DNA of 64,000 nt, taken from NCBI GenBank assembly GCA_025617745.1, contig CM046856.1:33970208-34034207 (forward strand), read 5' to 3'. The notes under the pieces are model-generated. The model was not told the origin of the DNA. It worked only from the letters and a program-made list of their open reading frames with translations, and made no database searches. Shown piece by piece: positions 37,020-49,000 of this stretch. Made by a program: the position numbers and the translations under genes. Numbering within the stretch: position 1 is the stretch's first letter; every line of letters begins with the position of its first letter. Origin of the DNA: Heliocidaris erythrogramma. Lineage: Eukaryota; Echinodermata; Echinoidea; Camarodonta; Echinometridae.

Positions 37020-37545
37020 TCGTTATTGTCCGGGGGTAGTTCTCTGGGTGGTAGTTACCTTAGGTGGTAGTTGTCAAGGAGGTGTCCTACAGGGTGGTTG
37101 TCCTAGGGGGTAGTTGTCTGGGGGGGGGGGTAGTTATCCGGGTGTAGTTGTCCTAGAGGGTGGTTGTCCTAGTTGTCCTAGGGGTAGTTGTCTGGGGGTA
37201 GTTGTCCTAGGGGTAGTTGTCTGGGGGGTAGTTGTCTGGGGGTAGTTGTCCAGGGGTAGTTGTCCTGGGGCAGTTATCCAGAGGGTATAGTTGTCTGGGG
37301 TAGTTGTCCAGAGGGTAGTTGTCTGGGGGGTAGTTGTCTGGGGTAGTTGTCCAGAGGGTAGTTATCTGGGGGGTAGTTGTCCCAGGGGGTAGTTGTCCAG
37401 GGGGAAGTTGTCCGGGGGGTAGTTGTCTGGGGGGTAGTTGTCCTGGGGGTAGTTGTCCTGGGGGTAGTTGTCCTAGGGGTAGTTGTCCTAGGGGGTAGTT
37501 GTCTGGGGGTAGTTGTCCTAGGGGGTAGTTGTCCGGGGGTAGTTT
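37020..37545. repeat. 15-bp minisatellite, second copy (shorter)
   Basis: Same GGGGGTAGTTGTCC array as at 1255-1945, in the same orientation, about 160 bp shorter. The flanks are otherwise almost unchanged, so unit number has changed since the copies separated. Confidence 0.95.
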
Positions 37546-37792
37546 TCCTACACTCTTAGAACAGGTGGTAAAAAAACATGTGGTTAAACAGTTGTGGTAA
37601 GAATATGTGTCAAAATGTACACATATCTGTGTAGAAGCATGAAACAAGGGTACACAGCATGCGAGTTAAACGTTTACACCACCGCGGTAAAAAGAAACCC
37701 CATTCTGGTCAAACTTCGTCCACATGTCAAAATGTTACCCCATTTGTGGTAATCATCAACACACTTGGACACGATGACAAAAGAGAGTGGGT

Positions 37793-38234
37793 AAAATATA
37801 CAGCTCCTCATTGTACCCTCCACAATAGACCTGTTTACTAAGTGATTCAAATTTTATGCATACTTTTGAAACAAAGGTTGTTCTTGACAACCTGAAAGCT
37901 TGCCAGAGGCTTGTCAGACATAGCAACAAGTAATGTATGCAAACTGGATTCCAAGTATTGTAGTTCATTCATAATAACAGGTTAATGGAATACCTCGTTA
38001 CTAGGTCCCCAGGAAAGAAACATCCATAAATTTGAATCACTTAGTAAACAGGTCTATTGTTGGTCTATATGGTAGAAGAACATCCCTTCATTGCTATAAT
38101 GTAAAATAAGTAGAACCGTGAATATGCATGTGACACCTGTTCTACATTTTTGTACATAATAGCATTAGCAATGAAGGGATGTTCTTTGTCTACCAGAACC
38201 AGTGTGGAAGGTACAATGAGGAGCTGTATATTTT
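37793..38234. repeat. Nested multi-hairpin inverted repeat element, second copy
   Basis: Same three nested inverted pairs as at 2184-2627, part of block A'. Confidence 0.8.
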
Positions 38235-38269
38235 GTCCGCTTCTTTGTTTGACATGTTCATAGTTCTAG

Positions 38270-41200
38270 TGTGTGTATATAGGCGCGAAACGCGGCCGGG
38301 TATGATCACATGCAGTGCAGTTGTGAAGCTACACTACAGTTCATCGTCATCATGGAGTCGTTGCTGAGATCGTGGGGGATGCCAGCCGATGTCATCGCTT
38401 CATTTAATTGTAAAACATTCATTTTCATTATATTAATTTTATTATTGCATCAGAAGCTATGTTATAGACCCAGAGCACATCTCAGAGTTGATTGCACACT
38501 GGAAGTGGATGTTTGATGTTGCGTTCCGCCGCGAAGGCCGGCGGAGGAGCCCCGGGCGGAACTTCCCGATTTACACGTGTGCACCAATACTTTCATAGCC
38601 AGCCAAAAATGCCATGCAGTTAGCTCAATTTTTTTCCAGATTTATTCCTAAGTATCTATAGTGTGACGCCACCATTATAATATAATTATGTCTAAATTAT
38701 ATGTAAATCATTTGTTATGTGAAAATCAACCTTTCAGATCATGTTATATAGTTGGAAAGTCTGTTGTAACATTGTTTTGTAGTTTGTTTTGTTTTCCATT
38801 ATTGAGATGCAAGTTTTAAGAGGAAATGCATTTGTCAAAACTATATCAAAATGTTTGAAGTTAGTGTTTTTTCCAACAAATTCACAAAACAAGAAACATA
38901 CATCAGGTTTTCGGCCTTTTCTTTTGGAAAATTGACCAAATTGTAAAAAAAAAGAAGCTTTTATATTGTTACATTCCAGCATTTAGAGTATAATTATATG
39001 TAAATTATATGTAAATAATTCAACCTTTCTGATCATATTTAAATACTGTAGTTTAAAATCTGTTCTTTTTTTGGAACTTTTTCCATGCTTATTAAAATGC
39101 AAACATAATTTTCATTGTGCATTTGTCTTGTAGTCTCAACTCATCCTGGTGTAGACATTTAGTGTAAAAAGTGACACATTGGGGTGTGGTAAAGAGTATG
39201 GGGTAAATTCTGTACCACTTAAGGGGTAAAATAATAACACAGCTGCGGGGTGAATTGTTACACAGGCTGGTAGTGGTTAAAAAGTTGCACAGCATGGGGT
39301 AAAAAAGGGTCGTTTTGGGGTAAGATGTTACCCCACCCTTTGGTGTTAACATTTGACACATTACATGTGTAAAACATAACACATGTATCAAGCAAAATCT
39401 AACCACTCATGGTGTGTAATGGTTTACACCACAGACGACCATGTTCCCTTTTAACACATTTTGGTGTTATTTTTTAACACCAATGGGGTAACTTTTTTTA
39501 AAGTAGATATTCAAAGAAAATCACAAATATGGCAATTAATGTATCACTAGAAACTGGGGAAGCTTACAGATGGCAATCGTATAAGTTTTATGTCAACTGC
39601 GTATCTGATGATTATAAAAACAACACAAATAAAAGCTCTTCTCAGCATCTGGAATATCCGAGGATTCGCCAGAAATATAGCGATGTTTTGATGTCGTCAC
39701 ACTCGGGATCGATCCTGCTTAAGCAGACGACGTCCTATAATGAATGAACGTAATTGCAATGCAATTATTTATCAAATTATAAAGAGTTTGGTGTATTTAA
39801 ACATGACCTTATTTCACACCATTATAAAGGGAAAGTGAAACTGATTCTGATAGCTAAAACCGTTTGATTGTAAATACACAGGAGAAGGGTTAATGATCAA
39901 TGAAATAAACCCCACTTTCAAATTGAAAAGCCCTCCGAATAATAGCAGGATGGTATTCGTTTCCTCTTGAAACGCCGAACATGCCCCGGTGCAAGCAGCT
40001 GAAAATACAATGGCGTCTTATTTTGTTTACAAGTGACTGATTCCTTTATTTTTTTAACGCTGCAATTTTCATCAAAATAATACCATACACGAAGTTAAGA
40101 GTGAGGCAACAGACTAACATTAAGACTGACGCTAGTGAAGGAAGAGAAATAAGTGAAGAGGAGATGACAAAATAGGCTCTGAAAAATGTGTAAGATGTTA
40201 TGGGACATCGTCTGCTTAGACAGGACTGGTCCATGGTGTGTCGTCACATATCTCAGCAGCGTTCGAGGAGCTCTTCAGCTGCTATATCGGGGGCTGTATT
40301 TTACCGTTTTATAATTGATAATAATCATTACTTCAAATGTTTCCAAGCGTTGAATTTGGATAACCTTGTTTTAATTTATGCCATCTATGCAATAATAAGT
40401 ATTAAGCCAATATTTAAAATCATTAAAGTTCTACTTTAAGAGTGTATTTAAATTGCTCAGCAGTGGGGGGGGGGGGGGGGGGGGGGGTGACGAGAATTTT
40501 TTTCTGCAAGTCCTCCAAAAGTCAAATTTTCCTCCCATAATTCTCTGACAAGCAACAAAAAAAAAAAAAAGGTTATCAGTTCTAAAAAGGGGGAGGCATA
40601 AAGCATACTTTTCTTTCAAATGGAGGGGGCACGGGCCGGGATCCGTAAATCTGCCACTGTCATGAATATTCTGTTAGAAAAAGTCCAAACGCCCACTTTC
40701 GGCAAAACTGTGAGGGGATCCTGGATCCGCCCCTGATGACCTACCTGTATTTCCATGCCCCCCCCCCCTCTCTACAAAATCCTGGATCCGCCCCTGATGA
40801 CAAGCCAGTTGTGTGCCCTCCCCCCCCCCCCCCTTTCTACCAAATCCTGGATCCACCCCTGATGACAAACCTGCATTTCCATGCCCCCCTTTCGGACTAA
40901 GCCGTGTCGATAGCACTAGCAGGGGTTAAAGATGGGATGGGTGACGCGGGATTATGTGAATGCATCAATCATTTTTATTTTCATTGTATTTGGGACCTTT
41001 CTATGCCACCGGGTGGAGTAGAGTGAGGGCAGGGCCTGCCTTCACCATCCACCATGTCCAACGGCGGATCCAGGATTTTTTGAGGGAGCGGGCCCAATAT
41101 TCGGAAATTCATACTTCTATTTTTTTTTAAATACTTTTAATGTTTATTGTAGGATGTGATTGAACGCATTTATTGCTCATACATGTGTCTCACTGAATTT

Positions 41201-42200
41201 GAGATATGTGTAGGTGAATTTGCGCTCGATTACTTATAGAAAATAGATAACTACTACCGATTTCTAACTAAAATTGTATTTTTTTTTTTTTTGAATAATA
41301 TTTTGTTGCTTCCTCTCAAGATCAATATTACAATGTACATTTCAAGAAACAATCATGATAAGTCACATATAAAATAATTTGCATATACAAGGAAACTTAA
41401 TGAAATACATTAATATCAGTAAAAAAAATATATAGAATTCTCTAAAATTATCCATGATTAAACAGAATTATTTTTTCGATGAAAGGAAAAAAATACAATG
41501 CATCAACCGTTAGACATAGATATATAACTATTTTCTTTCATATAATATACTTTATAGTAATAATAAAAATAACTTTTTGTTTCAATTAATGTTTTATTCC
41601 TTCGTCTTGAGAAAGATACATCAATATCACATTAAATCATAATATATAATATTCAGACAAAAGGAACTAAAGAACAAAGTTTACAGATACCAATTATACT
41701 TTTAAACAATACAAGGTCTTCTAAAATATACGGAATAACCGAACAAAGGCTCTTTTTTTAGAAAGAAAAAAAATACTATATATCCATCATTGAACATGCA
41801 TTTAGAAAAAATATCAAATTATACATGATTTATTGAAACGATTTTTTTATAAGATAAAAATAAGAGGAAGATATCCATGGCCCACCCGAACCCACCCTTA
41901 GACACTCATCTCATCCCCCTTCCCCCTCACCATTATCCTACCAATCACAACTCACTCATTCTCACTCCCACTTCTCGCACCCCCCCCCCCCCCCCCCCCC
42001 CCTCCCCCAACATATCAACACCCATGCATGTGTCCAGTTCCGGTTTGCCTGTCCGTAATGAGTACATAAAAAAGCAAACAAAGAAAACAAAACATAAAAA
42101 AAACAAAACAAAACAAAAACCAACAAAACAAAGACAACAAACGAAAACAAAATCAAAGAAACGCTTCAATCTGTTCCCATTTCCTTAAGTGCGCCCCCAA
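38270..42200. other. Mostly gene-free stretch specific to the second copy
   Basis: Near 38352 a short frame begins MESLLRSWGMPADVIASF and runs to a possible donor GTAAAA at 38409; it resembles the start of small SAM-like first exons, but support is weak. 39120-39500 is a degenerate field of GGTGTTA/TAACACC words. 40462-40661 is a G-run MITE related to 24480-24667. 40700-40890 has three units of about 65 bp carrying ATCCTGGATCCGCCCCTGAT. A C run is at 41980-42002. Confidence 0.45.
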
Positions 42201-42344
42201 TTTTCCCTTTTTGTTGGCTATCTTATATTCTTTGTCTCTGTGATCTTTTATCAAAGTAACTGTTTTCTGTAGAGATGGCAGCTCGCCTTGTTTTCTTGAA
42301 GAAAAAATTATGTGTTTTAGAAGGAAAATTAAACAATTTATTAA

Positions 42345-44815
42345 CTATATTCTTACAGTTTTACCCGATAGTCCCATAAAAATGGATTTCCAATCATTTA
42401 TATTAATTTCTCTTAGATGTAGCTTTTTACTAATGTCCTGCCATAATTGTTTAACTTTAGGACATTCTAAAAACAAATGTTGGTATGTTTCAACTTGATG
42501 TTTACAAAAGGAACATAAATTGTCCAACTCGAAACCAAATTGAAAGAGTCTCTGTTTCGTATATATCGCCCCATGCAATAGTTTGTATTGAAACTCTCTT
42601 CGTTTATTAATTACAAATGCATTTTTCAGTCTTGTAAATATTTCTTTTAACATTCCAGTTCCAAAATCATGTTGAACATTTCCATCCGTAATTTTTAATG
42701 TATAATCTCTTTGAAACTGTTCAGTAAAGTGATTATATAACCGTATAGACTTTAAATCGCTAAATTTTTGTATATGACTAAAAATCTTCAGATCTATTTG
42801 AAAATGTTCAGTATCCACATGTATAAAATCACTCTGTATCCATTCCTGTTCAATGACTGAAAATATTTTTTGAATCATGATCAGGCTGTCGGTGGTAAAA
42901 CCTAAGTTATAAAAATAAGAGATTGGTTTAAAATGACCTCCAACGGTTATATCTGATGCTTTTAATATTCCTTTATGAAAAAGATCAGCATCAAAGATCA
43001 TTTTATTTCGAAAACAAATACTTCTATTATTAAAAATTATCGGATTGACTTTGTTCTTTTCGAAGTGTCTACATTCATCTATTATATCTTGCCAGGCTTT
43101 TAACATATCTAAATAAAGCCTGGGTATACCATCTAAATTCATTTTCTTCATGTCATAATTACAAAGAAATATACTTCGACCTCTAATCGATCTAAAAAAG
43201 TAATCAAATGTTAGTTTCCACCCTAAATATTTTTCACCGTACAACAGCCGTTTGATCCACATTATTCTTTGAGTCTTAATTAAAGTTTCGTAGTCAGTTA
43301 CCCGAAGCCCACCTGCAGAATAATCTTGATATAATATTTTCCTTTTTATTCTATCTTTCCCACCCCAAATGAAATTAAAGGAAATTTTTTCAATTTCTTC
43401 AAGGATACTATGTGGAACAGATATAAGAGAAGATACGTATTTTAATTTTGAATATACATACATTTTCAATAATTTGATTTTGCCATACATCGTAAGATCT
43501 CGTTGGCTCCACCAACCTATTAATCTTTTTATTTTACTTAATATCTCTTTGTAGTTTAAATCATCTTTTATTTTAGAGTTACGTGAAAAATAAACTCCTA
43601 GGAAAGGTACACCGGGCATATCAATCGCTTCCCCCAACCAGATAAAATTTGTCTTATCCATATTTATTTTTAATCCACTTAATTTCTCAAAGTCTTCGAA
43701 GACTTTCTTCACCCTATCAAGTGACTTCATATCTTTAAGAAACAATGTAATATCATCGGCGTAAAGTACCTGCTTTATTTTTCCAGTATCAAACCGAATT
43801 CCTTTATACTAGGGTCCTTTCGGATATTATGAGCAAGCAGCTCAATAGCTATTATAAATAAATAGGGGACAAAGGGTCCCCTTGTCTTACCCCTCTTTTA
43901 ACTTTAAAGTATCCAGTTGAGTGTCCCCCGTTCATCACGCAGCTACTAACATCATTATAGAGAATTTTAACCCAAGAGCACAATACATTACCGAACCCAA
44001 AAGATTCCCATGCTTTGAACAGTAGTCTATGTGAAATACAGTCAAATGCTTTTTCGAAATCTACAGCGGTAAGAAAACCTACAGGCTGATACAATGACTG
44101 AAAAAATACATCATCTATTAACCGCACTGCCTCCCCAATATTTCTCTCTTTAACATAACCCACCTGATCATAATGAATGATATCTCCTAAAACCTCTTTT
44201 ACCCTTTTAGCCAATACTTTTGACAGGATCTTATATTCAAGATTTAAAAGAGTTATTGGCCTGTATATTTTTTCATATACAAAGGATCTTTTCCCTCTTT
44301 CTCAATAAGTGTAATGACTCCCTGTCTCTGTGAATTGGATAACACCTCACTTTCGAAACTCTCATTAAATGCTTCCACTATATACTATAAAACTGTAAAG
44401 CCATCATTGCCTGGTGACTTATTCCATTTCATTTCCTTAACAGCTTGATAGCATTCTTCGAATGTTATATGCCCTTCACAAAATGCTTTATTTTCTTCGC
44501 TTAGTTTGGGCAGTTCGCTTAAAAACATATCAATATCTTCTGTTATGTCCTTATTTTGACATGCATATAAATTCTTATAAAACTCCCCAATTATCTTTAA
44601 AATACCTTTACTATCACGTATCACCTCATTATTGCTATTATATATTTCCTTGATCACACTTTTTCTTTTATGCGACTTTAATAATTGTTCAAAAAATTGA
44701 GAACTTCTTTCTCCTTCTTCAGACCATTCTGCCCTCGATCGTACCTTTAAGCCTTGACGAGAATAGTCAAAAAGCTTTTCCAGTTCATTTTTTTTTCAAG
44801 TCTAGTTCTTCCTGA
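42345..44815 (-). mobile_element. L1/Tx1-like LINE (ORF2 remnant), 5'-truncated
   Basis: Reading the minus strand from 44800: GLKVRSRAEWSEEGERSSQF, then KWNKSPGNDGF, AVDFEKAFDCISH, GVRQGDPLSP, VLYADDITLF (YADD codons 43763-43752) and a long C-terminal frame 43745-42345 that includes the zinc-knuckle-like CSFCKHQVETYQHLFLEC. The order and the C-terminal CxxC...H...C (zf-RVT type) fit L1/Tx1-group non-LTR retrotransposons. Frameshifts near 43858 and 43805 and further stops upstream break the frame. The endonuclease part is missing. The last 466 codons are intact, so it is fairly young but not functional. Confidence 0.9.
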
Positions 44816-45205
44816 ATGTTATTTTGCAAATTAATTCCTCATCTACTTCTTTTTCTTCTTCTTCCTCTTCCTCTTCTTCTTCCTCTTCTTCCTCTTTTTT
44901 CTTCTTCTTCTTTATCTGCTTTTTTTTCTTCTTGTTCTTCATCATCTTCTGCTCATGTGGCTGCACAAGTACAGTAGAAGCCTAAGTACAGTTTAATTTT
45001 ATGTTAATTAGTTATAAAAACTCATGAATATTTAAATTTATAATTTCAATACCTTTACGCGCTGCGCGCAGGCCAAAATCTGATTTTCGCTGGTACACTG
45101 AAATAATGTCGGCTTCATAGGCTAATACATGAAAAACGGGAGCAGTGTGCACTTTTGACCCGCCGGAAATTTCCCCAGGCAAATTCGGATGCAGACGCGG
45201 AGTTG
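44815..45205. repeat. Interspersed repeat with GAA-rich tail, minus orientation
   Basis: Inverted relative of 34475-34911. Its GAA tail abuts the 5' end of the LINE at 44815 and its other end abuts block B' at about 45205, where it truncates the gene exon copy. Confidence 0.75.
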
Positions 45206-45209
45206 AGCC

Positions 45210-45317
45210 CTTTTGAGTCAGAGTCATATCAGATCAAACAAGATGGCGGAAGATGATATCTTAAAATACATTCGGGAGAACTGCGAAGGTGGGGATCCCA
45301 AATTGGATCTTTTCTGA
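45210..45317 (+). pseudogene. Truncated, frame-broken copy of the last exon of the gene at 21216-22005
   Basis: The segment repeats the end of the exon at 21915-22005, including the codons for DDILKYIREN and the terminal KLDLF and stop. A roughly 10-base insertion after the GAGTCAGAGTCA stretch breaks the reading frame, and the 5' part of the exon is missing, replaced by an interspersed repeat that ends at about 45205. The 3' flank matches as well, so this belongs to duplicated block B' and is not a retrocopy. Confidence 0.75.
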
Positions 45318-46509
45318 AACGACTGATATTTAGAAAATGCCAAAACATACTCCTACTTAATCTGTGATTCACCCTCACCCCTTCTCTCTCTCTCCTTCGC
45401 TCTTTTTTAGGTGGTCTGTCGGTATCGACAGATCACCTATTAATTTTGTCCGAATTTTCTTCTTTATTTTTATTTATTTATTTTTATTACAAAATGTTGT
45501 GGCCATCAAATCTCAAAATCGACCAGGTCAATATCATCGAGTTTCATGTCATGTATGAGGTCAATCATGGACATGGTACATTAAGCTTTTGGAGGTCATC
45601 AGGTCATCGTGACGTCATCAAGACGCCATTTTGTAAATTTACAAGATTGATTATATCTTCATAATCGATCATCAAAAATCAACTATATTCACATCACATA
45701 AACTTCACATGACGGGTCATCAAGTCATGTCCTCACAGGTCATCTAGAGGTCATGACGTGCGCGTACGCGCGCGTCAAAATTTAAAAATGCTCAAAATCA
45801 CGTTTAGGATCAAGTTTGCACACGTTTCAGGTCATTTTGAGCATTTCAAAAATTTCCTTGCGTAAGCGTCCGCGCGCGCATAAAACGCGCGCGCAAGTCG
45901 TAAACGTTAAAACGCTGTTTTTTCAATTGATTTGCAATGCATAAACCCCGAATTTCTTTTCATCTTTCAATAGGGGATGAATCATAGATATGCTTTCATG
46001 TATCATTTGACACTTATAAACATTATGACGTCATCAAAATGGCGCCAGAAGTCAAAATTTCCATTTTTCATGTTTTGACGTCATCACATTTATGCAAATT
46101 TGGCTCTAGATTCGTAATTATTGGTCATTTTTCGCCCAGATTTTAATATGTTGTAGCTGAGGCAATTTCCTACAAAATCAGTTGCCATCATTATTCATTT
46201 TGATGACGTCATCACAGTGAAAATTTCAATTAAAGATGCCATGTCAGAATTTTCCCTATTTGCGTGCTATGTCTATGGAAGATGATTTTTTTTCGAATCA
46301 TGAATCTACATGAAATTGTTCTCTGAGCTGTATCTCAGTTGTTTTTGGTCTATTTTCTTCCAGATTTTAATGTTATAGCTGGGACTATAAGCTTTTATAA
46401 ATGTGGTCTCCAATTTTTGATCAGATGTCGGGATCACGCCCAATTTTTCACTACAAAATGGGATTTGAGAATCCCGTTTTTCGTTTACGTGTTATCTTTA
46501 TGGGAAATA

Positions 46510-46577
46510 TTTTGGTATATTGGTCAAAGCACTTGCCTCTCATTCCGGTTGACCTAGGTTCGATCCCCGGTGGGTAA
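46510..46577 (+). tRNA. tRNA-derived sequence with Pol III boxes (likely SINE head)
   Basis: A box A-like TATATTGGTCAAAGC and a good box B GGTTCGATCCCC, correctly spaced, are followed by a T run (46584-46603) that could end Pol III transcription. The acceptor stem is poor, so this is probably tRNA-derived and not a working tRNA. Confidence 0.4.
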
Positions 46578-47034
46578 ATTCAATTTTTTTTTTTTTTTTT
46601 TGGCTTCTTTTTGCCTTTCATTTTACCATCTTCTTCGACTATTATAACAAACAATCACAAACCAAGTAATAAAATGCCCTATTTTGCGTGTTATGTCTAT
46701 TGGAAAGTAGTGTGCAGTAGTTTATGTATAACCCTATGGAAATCGTGATTCCCTGTCGTGTATTAGAGCTATGGCTTTATCTCCCAAGTATCCTGCTATG
46801 TCAAATAGTGCTATTTGATATCACAATTTCTCAAAGTTGGCATAGTCAATCATCTTCAAATTTTCGTCAGTCATCAATCCTAATAAGGTCAAGTCCCCGC
46901 ATCTTTTTCAAGGTCATAAGATTATTGTGACGTCATCCAGGTGGCATTTTGTAAAAATCAACTATTGGTCGTATCTTCTTCACTAAATTTCATTTCTCTT
47001 TCATATTTGGCTTGGCTAAGATCAATGTCATTTC

Positions 47035-47400
47035 AGTCATGGTCATCACCATTATCATCATCATCATCATCACCATGATCATCATTATATCATCATCATG
47101 GTTATCATCAATCATTATCATCATCACCGTCATCATATTCATGATGTTAATGATGATGATAATGATGATTAACATCAACATAATTATCATCATTACTGTC
47201 ATGATGATATAATGATCATCATCATGATTATCATCATCATTATCATCATCACTGTCATGATATAATGATCATCATCATGATTATCATCAACATCATTATC
47301 ATCATCACTGTCTTGATATTCATGATGATGCTGATGATTATCATCAACTTCATTATCATCATCACTGTTATGACATAATGATGATGATGGTGATGATATA
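47035..47400. repeat. ATC/GAT trinucleotide microsatellite
   Basis: About 360 bp of imperfect (ATC)n and (GAT)n; the direction switches several times, so short stretches are mutually complementary. Open frames rich in Met, Ile and Asp come from it. Confidence 0.9.
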
Positions 47401-48117
47401 ATATCACTGTGATGATAGTCATCACCATTATCATGATTATCTTGCACAAATATTATCACATCTTCCAATTGCCGTTTCAGACATTTTTCTAAATTCCTGT
47501 CCTCAAGAAGCATCTCCATGCGTGGCATTCTTGACTTCCCATCTTCAGTTTAGTATTTCCCCATTATTATGATCATCCTGATTACAATCATGATCATACA
47601 AATTGAAAGACAGACCACCTAATTCGTCCTCATGACGAATTAAATTCTAGTTTTTATTTCATCTTATTTCTCATTCTCTCTCATCTCACTCCCCACTAAT
47701 GATGTATTATGAATATAGGGGGAAAATAATTCGTCTCAATTATTTTAAGAAAGACAGAGAGATCACGTTTATACATGTATCCGAGTCAAAATATAAACAT
47801 TACTACAAAGTTTAAACATTAATTATTTCAGTGTTTCTTCTTGTAAGCTCCCGCGTTATTGAAATGGATGTTTACATAATTTGTAATTTCTTTGATACAG
47901 TCATTACTTACTTTATATAAAGGCCTACATTTCACTGCTACAAATGCCATAATTATGTATGTCGATTCATATCTTACAAAGAGATTGCAAATGCACGAGA
48001 AATGGCTTATAAGCCTTATATGAATTATGCAGTGATTGATGAGTACATGTATATAGCATACAACATTATGAATATTCAGTGGTATGCTTCGGTACATTTT
48101 TTATATTTAAATGGCAA

Positions 48118-48292
48118 CAAGGCCGTACGCAGCGGGGGGCAGGGGGGGGGGGGCAGTTGCCCCCCCCCCCAAGAAATTTCAAAATCATACTTTTTTTTAA
48201 TCGGGTTTTAGACTTCAAGTTATGGGTTCCTTTCTTGCGATCATCTTGCCCCCCCCCCCCCCCCCAGGAAAAAATTTCTGCGTACGGCTTTG
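48118..48292. mobile_element. hAT-type MITE, 175 bp, with 8-bp target duplication and empty site
   Basis: The ends CAAGGCCGTACGCAG and CTGCGTACGGCTTTG are 15-bp inverted repeats with one mismatch. AATGGCAA lies at 48110-48117 and 48293-48300. The duplicated block at 22542-22549 has a single AATGGCAA and no element, so this inserted after the copies diverged. It contains two C runs and a G run. Confidence 0.92.
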
Positions 48293-49000
48293 AATGGCAA
48301 TGCAACCTGTACAGCAAGCTGCTTTGAAGGAAAAGAGAAAAGAGAAAAAGAGACAAATACTGAAAGTGGATAAATAAGGAAAAAAAACTTATGAATTGTA
48401 ATCAGCGTTATTTTTGTGGGGGGATGGGGGTATTTTATTTTGGTTTTTTTATATTTTTTGTATTTTTGGGGGGTATAACATATTGAGTAAAGTCCCGAGG
48501 GAAAAGATGCTTGAAAGAAAACTGGAAAACCATGATATTTTAGTGTACAGCAAATGGGAGAGTTGTCCCCCAATGCGTCACAAATTGGATGACCATTTTG
48601 CCCGTAAATGAGATTCACGCTTGCCTTTGGTGTTTTCAACTTTCGTTCAGACATTCATGACTTATCATTTGTCTGATTGCACCACCCTGTTTTGCTTTGC
48701 TGGGATTTTTTTCTGCTTTCAAAACAAATAAACTTGTTAGAAGGGTTCGATGACTCTAACTGATAACAATTTTATAATTCATCATGAATGGTGTAAACAG
48801 CGTTGGTCATATTGAGTTCTTTCCGGACAGGGGGGGGGGGGGGGGGGACTTAAAAAGTTTGAGGTCTCTAACTCTCCCTCTCCCCCCCCCCCCCCCCCCC
48901 TTCCCCCAATTCATTCTTAGTCGCTTAAAGAAACAAGAGCCCCAGGGGGCACGACGCTCACCTCAGGTGGATCAAATCACATCTGGTGCATGTTCTCTCT

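Larger units (their letters stand above)
35739..38269. repeat. Duplicated block A' (second copy)
   Basis: Second copy of block 1-2661, at an offset of about 35.7 kb. The 15-bp array is shorter and several C/G runs differ in length. Right of 38269 the sequence is unlike that right of 2661. Confidence 0.9.
45409..47650 (+). mobile_element. Helentron/Helitron2-like non-autonomous element, 2.2 kb, absent from block B
   Basis: AGGTGGTCTGTC (45409-45420) is matched by GACAGACCACCT (47609-47620), after which come a hairpin AATTCGTC-CTCAT-GACGAATT (47621-47641) and CTAG (47647-47650). An inverted copy of the 5' end placed just before a 3'-terminal hairpin is the asymmetrical layout described for Helentrons. 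The 5' end is itself palindromic (complement CGACAGATCACCT at 45426-45438). Block B at about 22090 lacks it, with T-rich sequence on both sides. The inside carries a tRNA-like sequence and an ATC/GAT microsatellite; no Rep/helicase frame is seen. Confidence 0.65.
45210..48770. repeat. Duplicated block B' (second copy)
   Basis: Second copy of 21915-23014, enlarged by a 2.2-kb Helentron-like insertion and a 175-bp hAT-type MITE. Its right edge passes directly into block C' where the first copy has the Helitron. Confidence 0.85.

Noticed and set aside
46990-47528. Met/Ile/Asp-rich frames on both strands
   Set aside because: Translation of the ATC/GAT microsatellite.
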